A stretch of 43,390 nucleotides of DNA from assembly GCA_020056715.1 (NCBI GenBank), contig JAGVHG010000007.1:1-43390 (forward strand), in the 5' to 3' direction. A program made the translations under genes and the position numbers. The notes beneath the pieces are model-generated. The model did no database searches, was not told where the DNA came from, and saw only the letters and a list, made by a program, of their open reading frames with translations. This stretch comes from Phycisphaerae bacterium (lineage in GTDB: Bacteria > Planctomycetota > Phycisphaerae > UBA1845). Shown piece by piece: positions 1 through 9,470 of this stretch (positions are counted from its first letter, which is position 1; every line of letters starts with the position of its first letter).

Positions 1-23
1 AGGCGGGGCAATCGACAATCCGC

Positions 24-1235
24 CTAGTGGTGTTGCCACACTACCTTCGACAGATCAATCCCCTGTTGGGCCATTTCATACAGCGGGCTCATGTGCCGCA
101 GATGGTACACGGCCTTAACGACCTCCTTGATCGTGTAATCTATTTCCTCTTCCGTTGTGAATCGGCCAAGTGAAAACCGGATCGAGCTATGGGCGAGGTC
201 GTCGCCGAGTCCCAGACCCTTGAGCACGTAGCTCGGTTCGAGAGAAGCGCTGGTGCAGGCACTGCCGCTGCTGACCGCGATGTCAGAAAAGCCCATCATC
301 AAGCTCTCGCCCTCGACGTAGAGGAAGCTCACGTTGAGCGTGTTGGGCAGACAATGCTGGGGGTTGCCGTTGCGACTAATCTCCGTCAGGTGCTCGCTGA
401 GGCCCGCCCACATGCGATCGCGGAGTCCCGCGATTCGCACGCTCTCGGTGGGCATTTCGTTCATGGCGATCTCCGCCGCCGCCCCGCAACCGACGATGCC
501 CGGGATATTTAGTGTTCCGCTGCGCATTCCACGTTCGTGTCCGCCGCCGTGAATGAGCGGCTGTAACCGCACTCGGGGTTTCTTTCGACGGACGTACAAC
601 GCCCCGACGCCTTTGGGTCCGTAGATTTTGTGGGCCGACAGGCTGAGCAGGTCGATGCCCATGGCCTCCACGTCGATGGGAACTTTCCCGAACGCCTGTG
701 TCGCATCGGTATGGAAGATGATTTCGCGCTGTTTACAGAGGGCACCGATCTCCGCGATGGGGTGAATCGTGCCGACTTCATTGTTGGCGAACATCAGCGA
801 CACCAGGATGGTGTCGTCGCGCATCGCCTGTTTGACCTGTTCCACGCTGACCCGGCCAGTGGGATCGGGTTCGAGCCAAGTGACCTCATAGCCCTGCGTT
901 TCGAGGAATTTGCAAGGGTCGATGACCGCCTTGTGCTCGATCCGGCAGGTGATGAGGTGTTTGCCCTTGTCGGCGTACATGTGGGCGACGCCGAGGATGG
1001 CCGTGTTGTTGCCCTCCGTCGAGCCGCTGGTCCAGATGATCTCCTTGCTGCCGGCGTTGATCACCTTGGCGACCTGCTCGCGGGCCTTATCCACCGCCTC
1101 TTCCGCGACCCACCCGTAACGATGGTTGCGGCTGGCGGCGTTGCCGAAGTTTTCGCGAAAGTACGGCAGCATGGCGTCAAGCACACGCGGATCGACCGGC
1201 GTCGTGGCGTTGTTATCCAGATAGACGGACTTCAT
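24..1235 (-). CDS. iscS: Cysteine desulfurase (IscS/NifS family)
   Basis: PLP-dependent enzyme that removes sulfur from L-cysteine as an enzyme-bound persulfide for Fe-S cluster assembly and tRNA thiolation, in the cytosol. The 403-residue product has the family start '[13 protein letters not shown]'. The PLP lysine is K203 in '[10 protein letters not shown]' and the persulfide cysteine is C327 in '[14 protein letters not shown]', the long active-site loop typical of IscS group I enzymes. The length matches IscS (about 404). The start ATG overlaps the stop of the upstream Rrf2 regulator gene by 4 bp (ATGA), so both are translated from one transcript. A scaffold gene such as iscU would be expected next but lies outside the window. 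The family call is firm; the choice of IscS over NifS rests on the loop and the regulator. Confidence 0.96.
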   Translation of the reverse strand: MKSVYLDNNATTPVDPRVLDAMLPYFRENFGNAASRNHRYGWVAEEAVDKAREQVAKVINAGSKEIIWTSGSTEGNNTAILGVAHMYADKGKHLITCRIEHKAVIDPCKFLETQGYEVTWLEPDPTGRVSVEQVKQAMRDDTILVSLMFANNEVGTIHPIAEIGALCKQREIIFHTDATQAFGKVPIDVEAMGIDLLSLSAHKIYGPKGVGALYVRRKKPRVRLQPLIHGGGHERGMRSGTLNIPGIVGCGAAAEIAMNEMPTESVRIAGLRDRMWAGLSEHLTEISRNGNPQHCLPNTLNVSFLYVEGESLMMGFSDIAVSSGSACTSASLEPSYVLKGLGLGDDLAHSSIRFSLGRFTTEEEIDYTIKEVVKAVYHLRHMSPLYEMAQQGIDLSKVVWQHH

Positions 1236-1729
1236 CTCACGAACTCCCTGACAGGCGTCTGTCGCAAAGGCACGGGTTCTCGATGAACCAGGTGCAGGCC
1301 GACGGAGACCGTTGGGTCATCCACTAGCTCGGCCAGCGTGACACTCTCCAAAAACTCTTTGAGCCGATCATGGATACGATGGGCCGGCTGGCGGATCGAA
1401 CAGCAGGACTGCAACTCGCACGGGTTGCGGTGCGCGTCCGGACCGGCGGAAACGCATTGCACGAAGTGGACCGGCCCTTCGATGGCCGTGATCAACTCGT
1501 GCAGACTGATGGATTCCGCGGGTTTCGCCAGACAATACCCACCCGCCGAACCGCGTTCACCGACCACCATACCCGCGCGGGCTAGCGCCTTCAAAATGTT
1601 GGTGAGGATCGGCAGCGGAACTCGCGACGCCGTAGCCAACTCCCGAGCGCTCATCACACCCTCCACCCGCTTGGCCAGGTAGGAGAGCGCGATCAAGGCA
1701 TAATCCGTCTTTTTCGTCAGCGCTAGCAT
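1232..1729 (-). CDS. Rrf2-family Fe-S cluster-responsive regulator (IscR/SUF regulator-like)
   Basis: Winged-helix transcription factor of the Rrf2 family, 165 residues from the ATG at 1729. The N-terminus '[19 protein letters not shown]' and the wing '[14 protein letters not shown]' are family hallmarks. Cluster-ligand candidates C92, C104 and C109/C110 followed by 'SIRQPAHRI' resemble the SUF-system regulator subgroup more than E. coli IscR, because the first cysteine spacing is longer. A longer frame opens at 1777, but that start lies inside the operator and promoter, so 1729 was chosen; an AGGG ribosome site precedes it. The gene overlaps iscS by 4 bp and probably autoregulates the pair through the palindrome at 1776-1800. 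It could sense Fe-S status or oxidative stress; the exact ligand set is inferred. Confidence 0.9.
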   Translation of the reverse strand: MLALTKKTDYALIALSYLAKRVEGVMSARELATASRVPLPILTNILKALARAGMVVGERGSAGGYCLAKPAESISLHELITAIEGPVHFVQCVSAGPDAHRNPCELQSCCSIRQPAHRIHDRLKEFLESVTLAELVDDPTVSVGLHLVHREPVPLRQTPVREFVR

Positions 1730-1774
1730 CTTGTTGACCCTAACCGGAACGGCACTCAGGCCGCATCCTATTAG

Positions 1775-1803
1775 CATATAGCACTAAATCGGTACTATAT
1801 CAA
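1775..1803 (-). promoter_or_regulatory. Promoter of the iscR-like/iscS operon with overlapping palindromic operator
   Basis: On the minus strand TTGATA (1798-1803) and TATATG (1775-1780) are separated by exactly 17 bp, a plausible sigma-70 promoter. Superposed on it is a 25-bp palindrome, 1776-1800, with half-sites ATATAGCAC and GTACTATAT; 10 of 12 base pairs are complementary around the central A. Its size, AT-rich outer arms and centre resemble type 1 IscR operators. Binding of the regulator here would block the promoter, giving autorepression of the operon. The operator role is inferred from position and symmetry. Confidence 0.75.
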
Positions 1804-1997
1804 CACCCCTTGGGCCACTTTTTTCTGCAAACACGCCAGAAAACGTAGAAATTATGGAGACCGTTCGTAACATCATGTCATAAAAGCACTTACGGGACAA
1901 TAAAACGAAACAGAGGGGATGTTGATTGTTGCCTCGTCTCGTAGGGCCTATGCTAGTTCCCGGTTGTGGTCATAACGCAGAGAAGGATCGTGCCACT

Positions 1998-3074
1998 GTG
2001 CAATTGGAAAACGAATACCGGGCGATTAGTGCCGGAGCGGCGATCGTGGACCGTTCGTATCGCGCACTTTTGGAGGTGACCGGGGCCGATCGCGCGACTT
2101 GGCTGCACAATCTCACCACCAATCAAGTTAAGAACCTCGGCCGCGGCGAGGGGAACTATGCGTTCGCGTTGAACAGTCAGGGCCGGATTCTGTTCGACGT
2201 GAACCTGCTGGTCCGGGCCGAGTCGATCTGGCTGGACTTGGATCGTCGTTTCTTGGAGACGGCCAAGATACATTTCTCAAAATACGCCATTACCGAAGAC
2301 GTGACGGTCGTCGATCGCAGTGCAGAGTTCGTGCGCTTCGGGCTTGTCGGTCCCGGCGCCGTGGCCCTTCTCGCCGAACTCGGCGTGGCCAACGCGGTTG
2401 CCATGGCGCAACTGAACCACGTAACAATTGAATTACCCGTTGCCGATCAGAACCGTCCGCCCCAGGCGGATCAAGGAGCGGTCCACGCTGCGGCAGCAAT
2501 TAACCGCTCCATATCTGTCGCGGTTCTGGTTGTGCGCCACGATTTCTGTGGACCCTTCGGTGTGGAGCTGTTCGTACCCGCGGAGCAGGCCGTGGAGTTC
2601 CGGCGGGAGTGCTGCGCATCCGGCAAGGCCGTGCCCGTTGGAGATGATGCCGTGCAGGTCCACAGGATCGAGGCGGGGATTCCCTGGCCTGGGCACGAGA
2701 TTACGGACGAGTATCTACCCGCCGAAACGCGGCAACTCGAACGCGCGGTGAACTATCAGAAGGGCTGTTACCTGGGCCAGGAAGTCGTCGAGCGCATGCG
2801 TTCCCGCCAAGTCGTCGCCCGTCAACTCGTCGGCCTGCGCCTCGACGGTTCCGCAATTCCAGCTTTGAGATCTGAGATTTCAGATCCCGAAGGCAGGTCT
2901 ATCGGCCAAGTGACGAGTTCTTGTTACTCCCCGGCTTTGAACTGCCCCATCGCTCTTGGCTATGTCAAGACGGCGTCTTGCGCGACCGGCACCGCGTTAC
3001 GTCTTGCTTGGGATGGCGGCGCTGCAGGAGTGGTCGTCGCAGATTTGCCGTTCACGTCACGTGCGGCGAACTAG
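1998..3074 (+). CDS. ygfZ: YgfZ/GcvT folate-binding Fe-S cluster repair protein
   Basis: Folate-dependent protein of the YgfZ family that supports assembly or repair of [4Fe-4S] enzymes such as MiaB. The signature K-G-C-Y-x-G-Q-E is present as 'QKGCYLGQEVVERMRSRQ'. The N-terminal half shows the GcvT-like fold region ('GADRATWLHNLTTNQV'). GTG at 1998 was preferred because AGAAGGA lies 10 nt upstream and homologues begin just before the 'EYRAISAGAAIVD' segment. The same frame is open from TTG 1926 and ATG 1950. It is divergent from the Fe-S operon, which fits its role, and miaB is also in this window. Odd: codons around 2864-2886 ('LRSEISDPE') derive from a dispersed repeat related to copies at 37.8, 38.5 and 39.4 kb. 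Confidence 0.9.
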   Translation: MQLENEYRAISAGAAIVDRSYRALLEVTGADRATWLHNLTTNQVKNLGRGEGNYAFALNSQGRILFDVNLLVRAESIWLDLDRRFLETAKIHFSKYAITEDVTVVDRSAEFVRFGLVGPGAVALLAELGVANAVAMAQLNHVTIELPVADQNRPPQADQGAVHAAAAINRSISVAVLVVRHDFCGPFGVELFVPAEQAVEFRRECCASGKAVPVGDDAVQVHRIEAGIPWPGHEITDEYLPAETRQLERAVNYQKGCYLGQEVVERMRSRQVVARQLVGLRLDGSAIPALRSEISDPEGRSIGQVTSSCYSPALNCPIALGYVKTASCATGTALRLAWDGGAAGVVVADLPFTSRAAN

Positions 3075-3185
3075 TTCGGCCCCCGCTATTTCAGACTTCG
3101 ATGTGCATTAGAATCGACACTCTGCTAAGAGAGACGCTATGATATGGGCCGCGGCTAGCGAGCGTCGCATAGTTGAGGACCGTTG

Positions 3186-3893
3186 ATGAAAGTTTCAGTT
3201 GTTGTGGTGACCGGCGGCGGCCGGGGCATTGGCCGGGCGATCTGTCAGCGGTTCGCGGCGGAGGGGGCCCAGGTGGTAGCGGCCGCACGCACGCTCGCCG
3301 AGTTGGAAGAGACTCGCAGGGTCGTTGAACAACTGGGCGGGCGATGCCACGTTCAGCAGACGGACGTGTGCGTACCGGACGAGATCTATTCGCTCATCGA
3401 GACGACGGCCGGGCGGTTCGGACGCATCGACGTTTTGGTGAATTGCGCGGGTATCGCCCCGCAGGCGGCGATCGAGGAACTTGAACCGGCGTTGTTTACG
3501 ACGATCATGGCCGTCAATGTGAACGCGGTGTACTACGCCTGTCGCCGGGTTTGGCCGGTGATGAAGAAGCAGAAATCGGGCGTGATCGTGAATATCTCCT
3601 CGATCGCGTCCGTCGATCCGTTCCCCGGCTTCGCCGCTTACGGAGCGGCCAAGGCGTGGGTGAACACCTGGACCAAGGCCCTCGCCGACGAGGGTCGGTG
3701 TCTGGGAATCCGCGTGTTCAGCGTAGCCCCCGGGGCGGTGGAGACGCGGATGCTGCGTGATTCGTTCCCGACTTTCCCGGCGGACCAAACGCTGCGCCCG
3801 GCGGATGTGGCCGATATGGTACATTCCCTGGCACAACCGGTGTGTCGATATGCAACCGGACAGACTGTGTTTGTTCGCCGGCAAGGCGACTAG
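3186..3893 (+). CDS. SDR family NAD(P)-dependent oxidoreductase
   Basis: Classical short-chain dehydrogenase/reductase of 235 residues. It has the cofactor motif TGGGRGIG near the N-terminus, 'NCAG' after beta-4, the catalytic serine region 'NISSIAS', and catalytic Y152 and K156 in 'YGAAK'. The ATG at 3186 has GAGG 7 nt upstream; a TTG directly before it gives a one-residue longer frame. The substrate cannot be read from the sequence; fatty-acid (FabG-like), sugar or alcohol substrates are all possible. It may be co-transcribed with the small zinc-ribbon gene that begins 30 bp downstream. Confidence 0.92.
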   Translation: MKVSVVVVTGGGRGIGRAICQRFAAEGAQVVAAARTLAELEETRRVVEQLGGRCHVQQTDVCVPDEIYSLIETTAGRFGRIDVLVNCAGIAPQAAIEELEPALFTTIMAVNVNAVYYACRRVWPVMKKQKSGVIVNISSIASVDPFPGFAAYGAAKAWVNTWTKALADEGRCLGIRVFSVAPGAVETRMLRDSFPTFPADQTLRPADVADMVHSLAQPVCRYATGQTVFVRRQGD

Positions 3894-3923
3894 ACTGTTG
3901 TGGAGCGGAATGGGAGATTATCG

Positions 3924-4277
3924 ATGAATCTGCATGGTTTCTTGTACGGGGACATTCCCACGGCTGCGGCCATCAACGCCGCGGAGGTCGTGGGAGAGGC
4001 TCGCAAGGCGCGTACCGCAACCGAAGGTTTGGACGCACGGCTTGATCGCATGACGCTTGCGTTCGAAGCCATGTGGACCTTGGTTCGCGATAAGTTGCAA
4101 GTGTCCGATGAGGATTTCGCGGCCCGGATGAACGACCTCGACTTGTCGGACGGCAGGCTCGACGGCAAGGTTCGCAAGGGGGCGGTAAGCTGTCCGAAAT
4201 GCGGCCGGACGATCTCGCGGCGATTGCCGAAGTGTATATACTGCAGCCAGGCGATAGTGCACGATCCATTCGTCTAG
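3924..4277 (+). CDS. Small zinc-ribbon protein, function unknown
   Basis: 117-residue protein from the ATG at 3924, preceded by GGGAG with 7-nt spacing. The N-terminal two thirds is predicted helical ('AAEVVGEARKARTATEGLDARLDRMTLAFEAMW') and could form a coiled coil. The C-terminus holds two CxxC knuckles, 'CPKCGRTISRRLPKCIYC', that should bind one zinc. I do not recognise a named family. A longer GTG-initiated frame from 3900 overlaps the ribosome site and is less likely. It follows the SDR gene by 30 bp and precedes a tRNA. Confidence 0.8.
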   Translation: MNLHGFLYGDIPTAAAINAAEVVGEARKARTATEGLDARLDRMTLAFEAMWTLVRDKLQVSDEDFAARMNDLDLSDGRLDGKVRKGAVSCPKCGRTISRRLPKCIYCSQAIVHDPFV

Positions 4278-4297
4278 CCGCGGAGGATGGTCAGAGC

Positions 4298-4315
4298 ACC
4301 GGGCGCAAGCCCGGT
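4298..4315. repeat. Short hairpin ACCGGGC-GCAA-GCCCGGT
   Basis: A perfect 7-bp stem with a 4-nt loop lies 20 bp after the zinc-ribbon stop codon and 53 bp before tRNA-Gly. It lacks a T-run, so it is not a clear intrinsic terminator; it may be a dispersed palindrome or an RNA 3'-end stabiliser. Confidence 0.6.
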
Positions 4316-4368
4316 GACACGGACGCGGAAAAGTGACCGTGGGCTGGCGCCCGCGGCTCTGAATGTTT

Positions 4369-4440
4369 GCGGGCGTAGCTCAATGGTAGAGTATCAGCCT
4401 TCCAAGCTGAATGTTGCGCGTTCGAGTCGCGTCGCCCGCT
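4369..4440 (+). tRNA. tRNA-Gly (anticodon TCC)
   Basis: 72-nt cloverleaf. The acceptor arms GCGGGCG and CGCCCGC pair perfectly, the D-arm region is 'TAGCTCAATGGTAGA', and the anticodon stem TCAGC/GCTGA holds loop CTTCCAA (TCC). The T-arm region contains GTTCGAGTC. The discriminator base is T and CCA is not encoded. No overlapping protein gene. Confidence 0.96.
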
Positions 4441-4610
4441 GTTTTCGGAAGTGCTTGTTCGGACAATGACTTAAAGCTGCGGAAGGACATCACCCAACCC
4501 TTCGATTCGCTTGGTTCTCGAGCGCCGGCCGGGACACCCTAGATGCAGAGTCGAATCCTGGGGCGGGCGGAGTCACCAGTGAGCGTGGTCGAGGATTTGG
4601 TAGGTGCCTC

Positions 4611-7406
4611 ATGGGTAGCACTCTGAAGACACGAGAAGAGCTTCAGGCCGAGCTGCAGCGCCTGCAAGCCCGTCTTGTGGAGCTTGAGCGTACTGAGGCC
4701 GAACGCGAGCAGGCAGTGGCGGCGCTGCGGGAGAGCGAGGAACGCTGGCGGTCGCTCGTTCAGAATGCACCGAACATCATATTCACCGTTGACCAGGAAG
4801 GCAGAATCCTTTTCATCAATCGGACTGTGATTGGATTTACCGTCGAACAAGTCGTCGGCTCGAGTTCTTACAATTACGTGCCCGCTGAGTTTCATGACAC
4901 GATGAGAAAGACGTTTGCCCGCGTTTTTCAGACGGGTGAAGCTGAGGACTACGAGAGCGAATCACTAGGTGACCACTGCAAACCTGCATGGTATTCCAAT
5001 CGTATCGGTGCAATTCGGAAAAATGGGAAAGTGGACACCGCTATTGTCATCGCGTCCGACATCACCGAACGCAAGCGGGCGGACAAGGCGCTGCAGGAGG
5101 GCGAGGAACGGCTTCAAGAGCAGTTCCGTGAACTCAGTCTGGTCTATCAGTGCAGCCCGGTCGGACTCTCTGTGCTGGATCGCAATCTTCGTTTTCTGCG
5201 GATCAACCAAAGATTGGCGGAGATCAACGGGGTACCCATAGAGGAGCATTTGGGACGTACAATCTTCGAAGTGGTTCCGGACTTGGCGGAGCACCTACAA
5301 AGGCTTTGGCGACCCGTTTTCGAGAAGGGGGAGCCTGTCCTGGATGTTGAGATCCAGGGTGAAACCCTGAAGACGCCCGGCGAACAACGGCACTGGCTGG
5401 CCAGTTACTTCCCAGTGAAATCTGCGGCCGGGGAGGTAACGGGCCTCATTGCCGCAGTATCGGAGATCACGGAGCGCAAGCGGGCGGAGGATGAACTACG
5501 GCGGAGCGAGGAACGGCACCGTACCATCCTCCACACGACGATGGACGGCTTCTGGCGGGTGGACACGCGGGGGCGTCTGTTGGAAGTCAACGAGTCCTAT
5601 TGCCGGATGAGCGGCTACAGCATGCAGGAACTGCTGGCCATGGGCATTCCCGACCTGGAAGCCATCGAAACGGCCTCCGACATTGCCATGCACATCCGGA
5701 ACATCATGGCCAAAGGCTCGGGCCGATTCGAATCCCAGCACCGCCGAAAAAACGGGACCGTTTTTGACGTCGAAGTCAGCGTCCAGTACCAGCCCGCCGA
5801 AGGCCGGCAGTTTGTGGCTTTTCTGCGCGACATCACTAAGCGTAAACTGGCGGAGGAGGCGCTGCATACCTCAGAAGAGAAGTTCAAGGCGCTTGCCGAG
5901 CAGTCTATCACCGGCATTTGTCTTATCCAGGATGGTAGGTTCGTCTATGTGAATCCCCGCCTTGCAGAGATTCTGGATTTCAGGCAGGAGGAGATGATTG
6001 CCTTGCCGGTATTAGATCTTGTGGCAGAGCCGGATCGTGACATGGTAAGGGAGAACATGCGCAATCGCTTGTCAGGCGAAGTGCTGTCTGTGCGCTACAC
6101 TTTTCATGCACTCAAGAAGGGCGGGACCGAAGTCCCTCTGGAAGTTCATGGAAGCGTCATGACACATCGCACGCGGCCGGCCGTCCTTGCCACAGTGTTG
6201 GACATCAGCGAGCGCAAGCGGGCGGAGGAAGAGAGGGAAGATCTGGAGGCACAGCTCCGTCAAGCGCAGAAGATGCAAGTCGTGGGCCAACTCGCCGGCG
6301 GCGTGGCCCACGACTTCAACAACATTCTGACGGCCATTCTCGGGAACGCCGAAAGGCTGCTCGTGAGAATGGAACTAAGCTCGGATGAGATTCCCACAGA
6401 GGTGACCAGAAGTGGACTGGAGGAGATCAAGTTCGCGGCCGAACGAGCGGCAGCATTGACGCGGCAACTGCTCGCGTTCAGCCGAAAAGAGATCAAAAGG
6501 TCTGTGGTGCTCGATCTTGGTCGGTTGATCCGCGATAAAAACGACATGCTCCGGCGGATACTCCGCGAGGACATCGTGTTCGATGTGAAAGTCGCATCAG
6601 ACACACGTCGCATTCGCGCTGACGCAGCTCAATTCGAGCAGGTCATCATGAATCTTGTCCTCAACGCTCGCGATGCCATGCGGACACGAGGCACGCTGAC
6701 CATCACATGCGCCAACACAGACTTTGATGAAGTGCAGGCCGCCGCTCACCTCGGCGCAAAACCCGGCCCGCACGTGATGCTTGCCGTCAGCGACACGGGC
6801 GTGGGGATGAGCAAGGAAACGATGGAGCACATGTTCGAACCGTTCTTCACGACGAAGCCGACCGGGAAAGGCACGGGGCTGGGCCTTGCAACGGTCTACG
6901 GGATCGTGAGGCAGACGGGCGGGCATATCTCTGTCGAGAGCGAGTTAGGCAAAGGCTCGACGTTCAGGGTGTACTTTCCGGCAGTCGAAGAGGAGGCCTC
7001 GAAGTCGGAGACGCCGCCCTCGGTTGAGGTAGGCGGAGATGAGGTGATCCTCGTATGCGAGGACGAAGAACTTGTACGCCGAGGCGTTTGCAAGGATTTG
7101 CGGGCCGCCGGATACACGGTCCTTGAAGCGGAGAACGGGAAACACGCCCTGGACGTGGCGGCGGGTTATGGCGACAAGATTGACCTGCTGGTTAGCGATG
7201 TCATCATGCCGGAAATGAACGGGAAACAGCTGGCTGAGGCGATGACCACGCGCTATCCGGAGATGCGGATTGTGTTCGTTTCGGGGTACACGGATGATGT
7301 GCTCGACGATAAGGTTTGCCGAGGTGAAGGGAGGGACTTCCTGCAAAAGCCCTTTGCCCCGAACGATCTACTACGGCGTGTTCGCAATCTGCTGGACCAG
7401 TCTTAG
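4611..7406 (+). CDS. Hybrid sensor histidine kinase, four PAS domains, HisKA-HATPase-receiver
   Basis: 931-residue cytoplasmic hybrid kinase. A short N-terminal coiled coil ('[21 protein letters not shown]') is followed by four PAS domains (about 44-155, 165-290, 295-415, 420-535). Three inter-PAS linkers carry '[16 protein letters not shown]'-type helices. The dimerisation domain has the phosphoacceptor H567 in 'GGVAHDFNN'. The ATPase domain has the N-box '[11 protein letters not shown]', G1 'VSDTGVGMS' and G2 '[13 protein letters not shown]'. The C-terminal receiver has D863 in '[13 protein letters not shown]'. No membrane segment is visible, so it probably senses an intracellular or diffusible signal through PAS. 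No partner response regulator lies next to it. Start ATG 4611 has AGGTG close upstream. Confidence 0.95.
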   Translation: MGSTLKTREELQAELQRLQARLVELERTEAEREQAVAALRESEERWRSLVQNAPNIIFTVDQEGRILFINRTVIGFTVEQVVGSSSYNYVPAEFHDTMRKTFARVFQTGEAEDYESESLGDHCKPAWYSNRIGAIRKNGKVDTAIVIASDITERKRADKALQEGEERLQEQFRELSLVYQCSPVGLSVLDRNLRFLRINQRLAEINGVPIEEHLGRTIFEVVPDLAEHLQRLWRPVFEKGEPVLDVEIQGETLKTPGEQRHWLASYFPVKSAAGEVTGLIAAVSEITERKRAEDELRRSEERHRTILHTTMDGFWRVDTRGRLLEVNESYCRMSGYSMQELLAMGIPDLEAIETASDIAMHIRNIMAKGSGRFESQHRRKNGTVFDVEVSVQYQPAEGRQFVAFLRDITKRKLAEEALHTSEEKFKALAEQSITGICLIQDGRFVYVNPRLAEILDFRQEEMIALPVLDLVAEPDRDMVRENMRNRLSGEVLSVRYTFHALKKGGTEVPLEVHGSVMTHRTRPAVLATVLDISERKRAEEEREDLEAQLRQAQKMQVVGQLAGGVAHDFNNILTAILGNAERLLVRMELSSDEIPTEVTRSGLEEIKFAAERAAALTRQLLAFSRKEIKRSVVLDLGRLIRDKNDMLRRILREDIVFDVKVASDTRRIRADAAQFEQVIMNLVLNARDAMRTRGTLTITCANTDFDEVQAAAHLGAKPGPHVMLAVSDTGVGMSKETMEHMFEPFFTTKPTGKGTGLGLATVYGIVRQTGGHISVESELGKGSTFRVYFPAVEEEASKSETPPSVEVGGDEVILVCEDEELVRRGVCKDLRAAGYTVLEAENGKHALDVAAGYGDKIDLLVSDVIMPEMNGKQLAEAMTTRYPEMRIVFVSGYTDDVLDDKVCRGEGRDFLQKPFAPNDLLRRVRNLLDQS

Positions 7407-7449
7407 GCGGCGGCATGTTTTTCGCCCTGAAGGGGCGCAAACATGACAG

Positions 7450-7603
7450 CCCAGGGCAACGCCCTGGGAAACAAGAGCGCCACAATGACCAATGCCCTGA
7501 AAGGGCGAAACAAAATGTTTAATCCCACAAATGACGGCAAATCTTTCGCCCTTTCAGGGCTTGCGCGATTCGTGTCGTATGGTTCCCAGGGCGTTGCCCT
7601 GGG
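7450..7603. repeat. Large inverted repeat built from CCCAGGGC...GCCCTGGG and GCCCTGAAAGGGCGAAA modules
   Basis: Two 60-bp arms (7450-7510 and 7544-7603) are inverted copies around a 33-bp AT-rich centre. Each arm begins with the palindrome CCCAGGGCAACGCCCTGGG and ends with GCCCTGAAAGGGCGAAA; both end modules are identical between arms while the middle 20 bp has diverged. It fills the gap between the kinase and DUF362 genes and would form a cruciform or a long RNA hairpin. Repeats of this kind occur in planctomycete genomes (recalled, not searched). Confidence 0.85.
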
Positions 7604-7713
7604 CTTACCTGTGACGGCCCCGTTGGGGCAAATCGTTCGCTCTTCAAGCGGATCGAGCCCCGCCGGATGTGTCACGGAGCCGCGAAACCACGCTGACGCA
7701 CGAGGTGCTTGAG

Positions 7714-9324
7714 ATGGTCACACGAGCGAGCGAAGCATCGCGACGCCGTCGGTGTTGCGATGTGCATCGCAGTCCCTCACATATCTCGTCATTCCAGGTG
7801 AGTATCCGGAGCACGAGACTGTACGCAGTGCTGCTGGGACTCGTGGCTTTGTTCTGGCTCCTGATTCGGTCCGGGCCGAAGCCATCGCGCTTGACTTACC
7901 CGTGCCAACAATCGGCCTTCGGGCTCGCGACAACCGCTTTCGGCGTGCCGTTCGTTGCCGCGGTTGCCACGGGCGGAGCCGCCTTCCGCCAACGTCTGCG
8001 AAGCGTTGAGGGAAGGATTGCGACGGTCGGGCTTGCCATCCTACTTCTCGCCCTCATGGTGTACGGGTTCTCCGAGCTGGGGTCAGGCCCGCCGCTGCTA
8101 AGCCCCCCGGCGGACCACTATCCTTCGATCTTTCTCATCAACGACGCGCGCGGCATTGAGCCAGGCCGGTTTGGCGGAGTGGATGATCTGGTCACGTTGA
8201 TGGGGAGCACCGGCCTGAAATGGCACCGATCTCCGACTACCAGACTCACGTCCGGGCCTGGCGGCCTTATCGATCGCGATGATGTCGTGATCGTCAAAGT
8301 AAACTCGCAATGGCCGCAGCGCGGAGGTACTAACACCGACGTGCTGCGCGGCATTATCCGTCGCATCGTTGAACATCCCGACGGGTTCGTCGGGGAGGTC
8401 GTCGTGGCGGACAACGGCCAGGGTTTTGGCAGTTTGAATCGCACCGAAAACAACGCGGAGAATACTAGTCAGTCTGCACAAAACATCGTGAATGAGTTCG
8501 CCAACGAGGGATGGAGCGTCTCCGCAAAGCTATGGGATACCATCCGTTCCACGTCGGTCAATGAGTATTCCACGGGCAACATGGCCGACGGATACGTCGT
8601 GAACAATGTTGCGGACGCCGAGACGCAGATCAAGGTTTCTTATCCCAAGTTTCAATCCGCGTTCGGCAGTTATGTCAGTTACAAAGAAGGAATCTGGTCG
8701 CCGCAAAATGGTTCGTATGATCCGTCGAAGCTGGTGGTGATCAATGTGCCGGTGCTGAAGTCGCATTCGATCTATGGAATCACTGCCGCCGTGAAAAACC
8801 ACATGGGAGTCGTGACGACCGGCATCCCCACTAACTCCCATAATTCCGTCGCCATCGGGGGACTGGGATCGGTTCTGGCTGAAGTGCGACTTCCCGACTT
8901 GACCATCTTGGACTGCATTTGGGTTATGGCTCGTCCGGGGTTGGGACCTGCCGCCTCCTACGCCCAAGCGAGCCGGCGTAATCAACTCGTTTCCAGCACG
9001 GATCCCGTGGCGCTCGATATGTGGGCGGTGAAGAACATACTCATTCCACAGATTGAGGCGAACGGTTACACGAGCACTCAATACGCCGCGCAGGATCCCG
9101 ACGATCCGCAGAGCACCTTTCGCCATTACCTCGACCTCTCCATGAGCGAGATGCTGGCGGCAGGCATCCCGACGACGAACGACCCTACGGCTTTTCGCCT
9201 GCATGTTTGGGATGGGGGTCCGCCAGCGATTCCCGCCGTGTCCACGTGGGCGGCGGTTGTACTTGCGCTGCTGTTGATGTGCGCCGGCTCAACGATCATC
9301 AGGCGATGTGGCGTAAGCGACTAA
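7714..9324 (+). CDS. Membrane-anchored DUF362 domain protein
   Basis: DUF362 proteins are widespread, often Fe-S associated, and of poorly known function. Here the N-terminus has three hydrophobic segments ('LYAVLLGLVALFWLLI', 'SAFGLATTAFGVPFVAAVA', 'VGLAILLLALMVYGF'). They are followed by the DUF362 region with 'VIVKVNSQWPQRGGTNTDVLRGIIRRI', 'VVVADNGQG' and 'VVINVPVLKSHSIYGITAAVKNHMGV'. The C-terminus 'IPAVSTWAAVVLALLLMCAG' followed by basic residues looks like an IPTL-type sorting or anchoring tail. No cysteine-rich ferredoxin part is visible. ATG 7714 is preceded by GAGGTG; the frame is open from 7669 and a GTG at 7798 is another option. It sits just after the large inverted repeat. Confidence 0.83.
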   Translation: MVTRASEASRRRRCCDVHRSPSHISSFQVSIRSTRLYAVLLGLVALFWLLIRSGPKPSRLTYPCQQSAFGLATTAFGVPFVAAVATGGAAFRQRLRSVEGRIATVGLAILLLALMVYGFSELGSGPPLLSPPADHYPSIFLINDARGIEPGRFGGVDDLVTLMGSTGLKWHRSPTTRLTSGPGGLIDRDDVVIVKVNSQWPQRGGTNTDVLRGIIRRIVEHPDGFVGEVVVADNGQGFGSLNRTENNAENTSQSAQNIVNEFANEGWSVSAKLWDTIRSTSVNEYSTGNMADGYVVNNVADAETQIKVSYPKFQSAFGSYVSYKEGIWSPQNGSYDPSKLVVINVPVLKSHSIYGITAAVKNHMGVVTTGIPTNSHNSVAIGGLGSVLAEVRLPDLTILDCIWVMARPGLGPAASYAQASRRNQLVSSTDPVALDMWAVKNILIPQIEANGYTSTQYAAQDPDDPQSTFRHYLDLSMSEMLAAGIPTTNDPTAFRLHVWDGGPPAIPAVSTWAAVVLALLLMCAGSTIIRRCGVSD

Positions 9325-9470
9325 TCTCAGCGATGAGTAGGATGCCGGTTGCCAACGGGGCGGTTGGCGCTGAAACTTTGCCCGAAACTCGGTGAATGGA
9401 CGTCGCTGTTTCGCCTACGCCACCTCTTCTCGTTTGGTTTCCAGGATGCGGTCCCATATAGTCATCGGTC

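Noticed and set aside
630-1286. 218-residue open frame on the plus strand
   Set aside because: It is antisense to iscS, has no recognisable domain, and iscS has full catalytic motifs.
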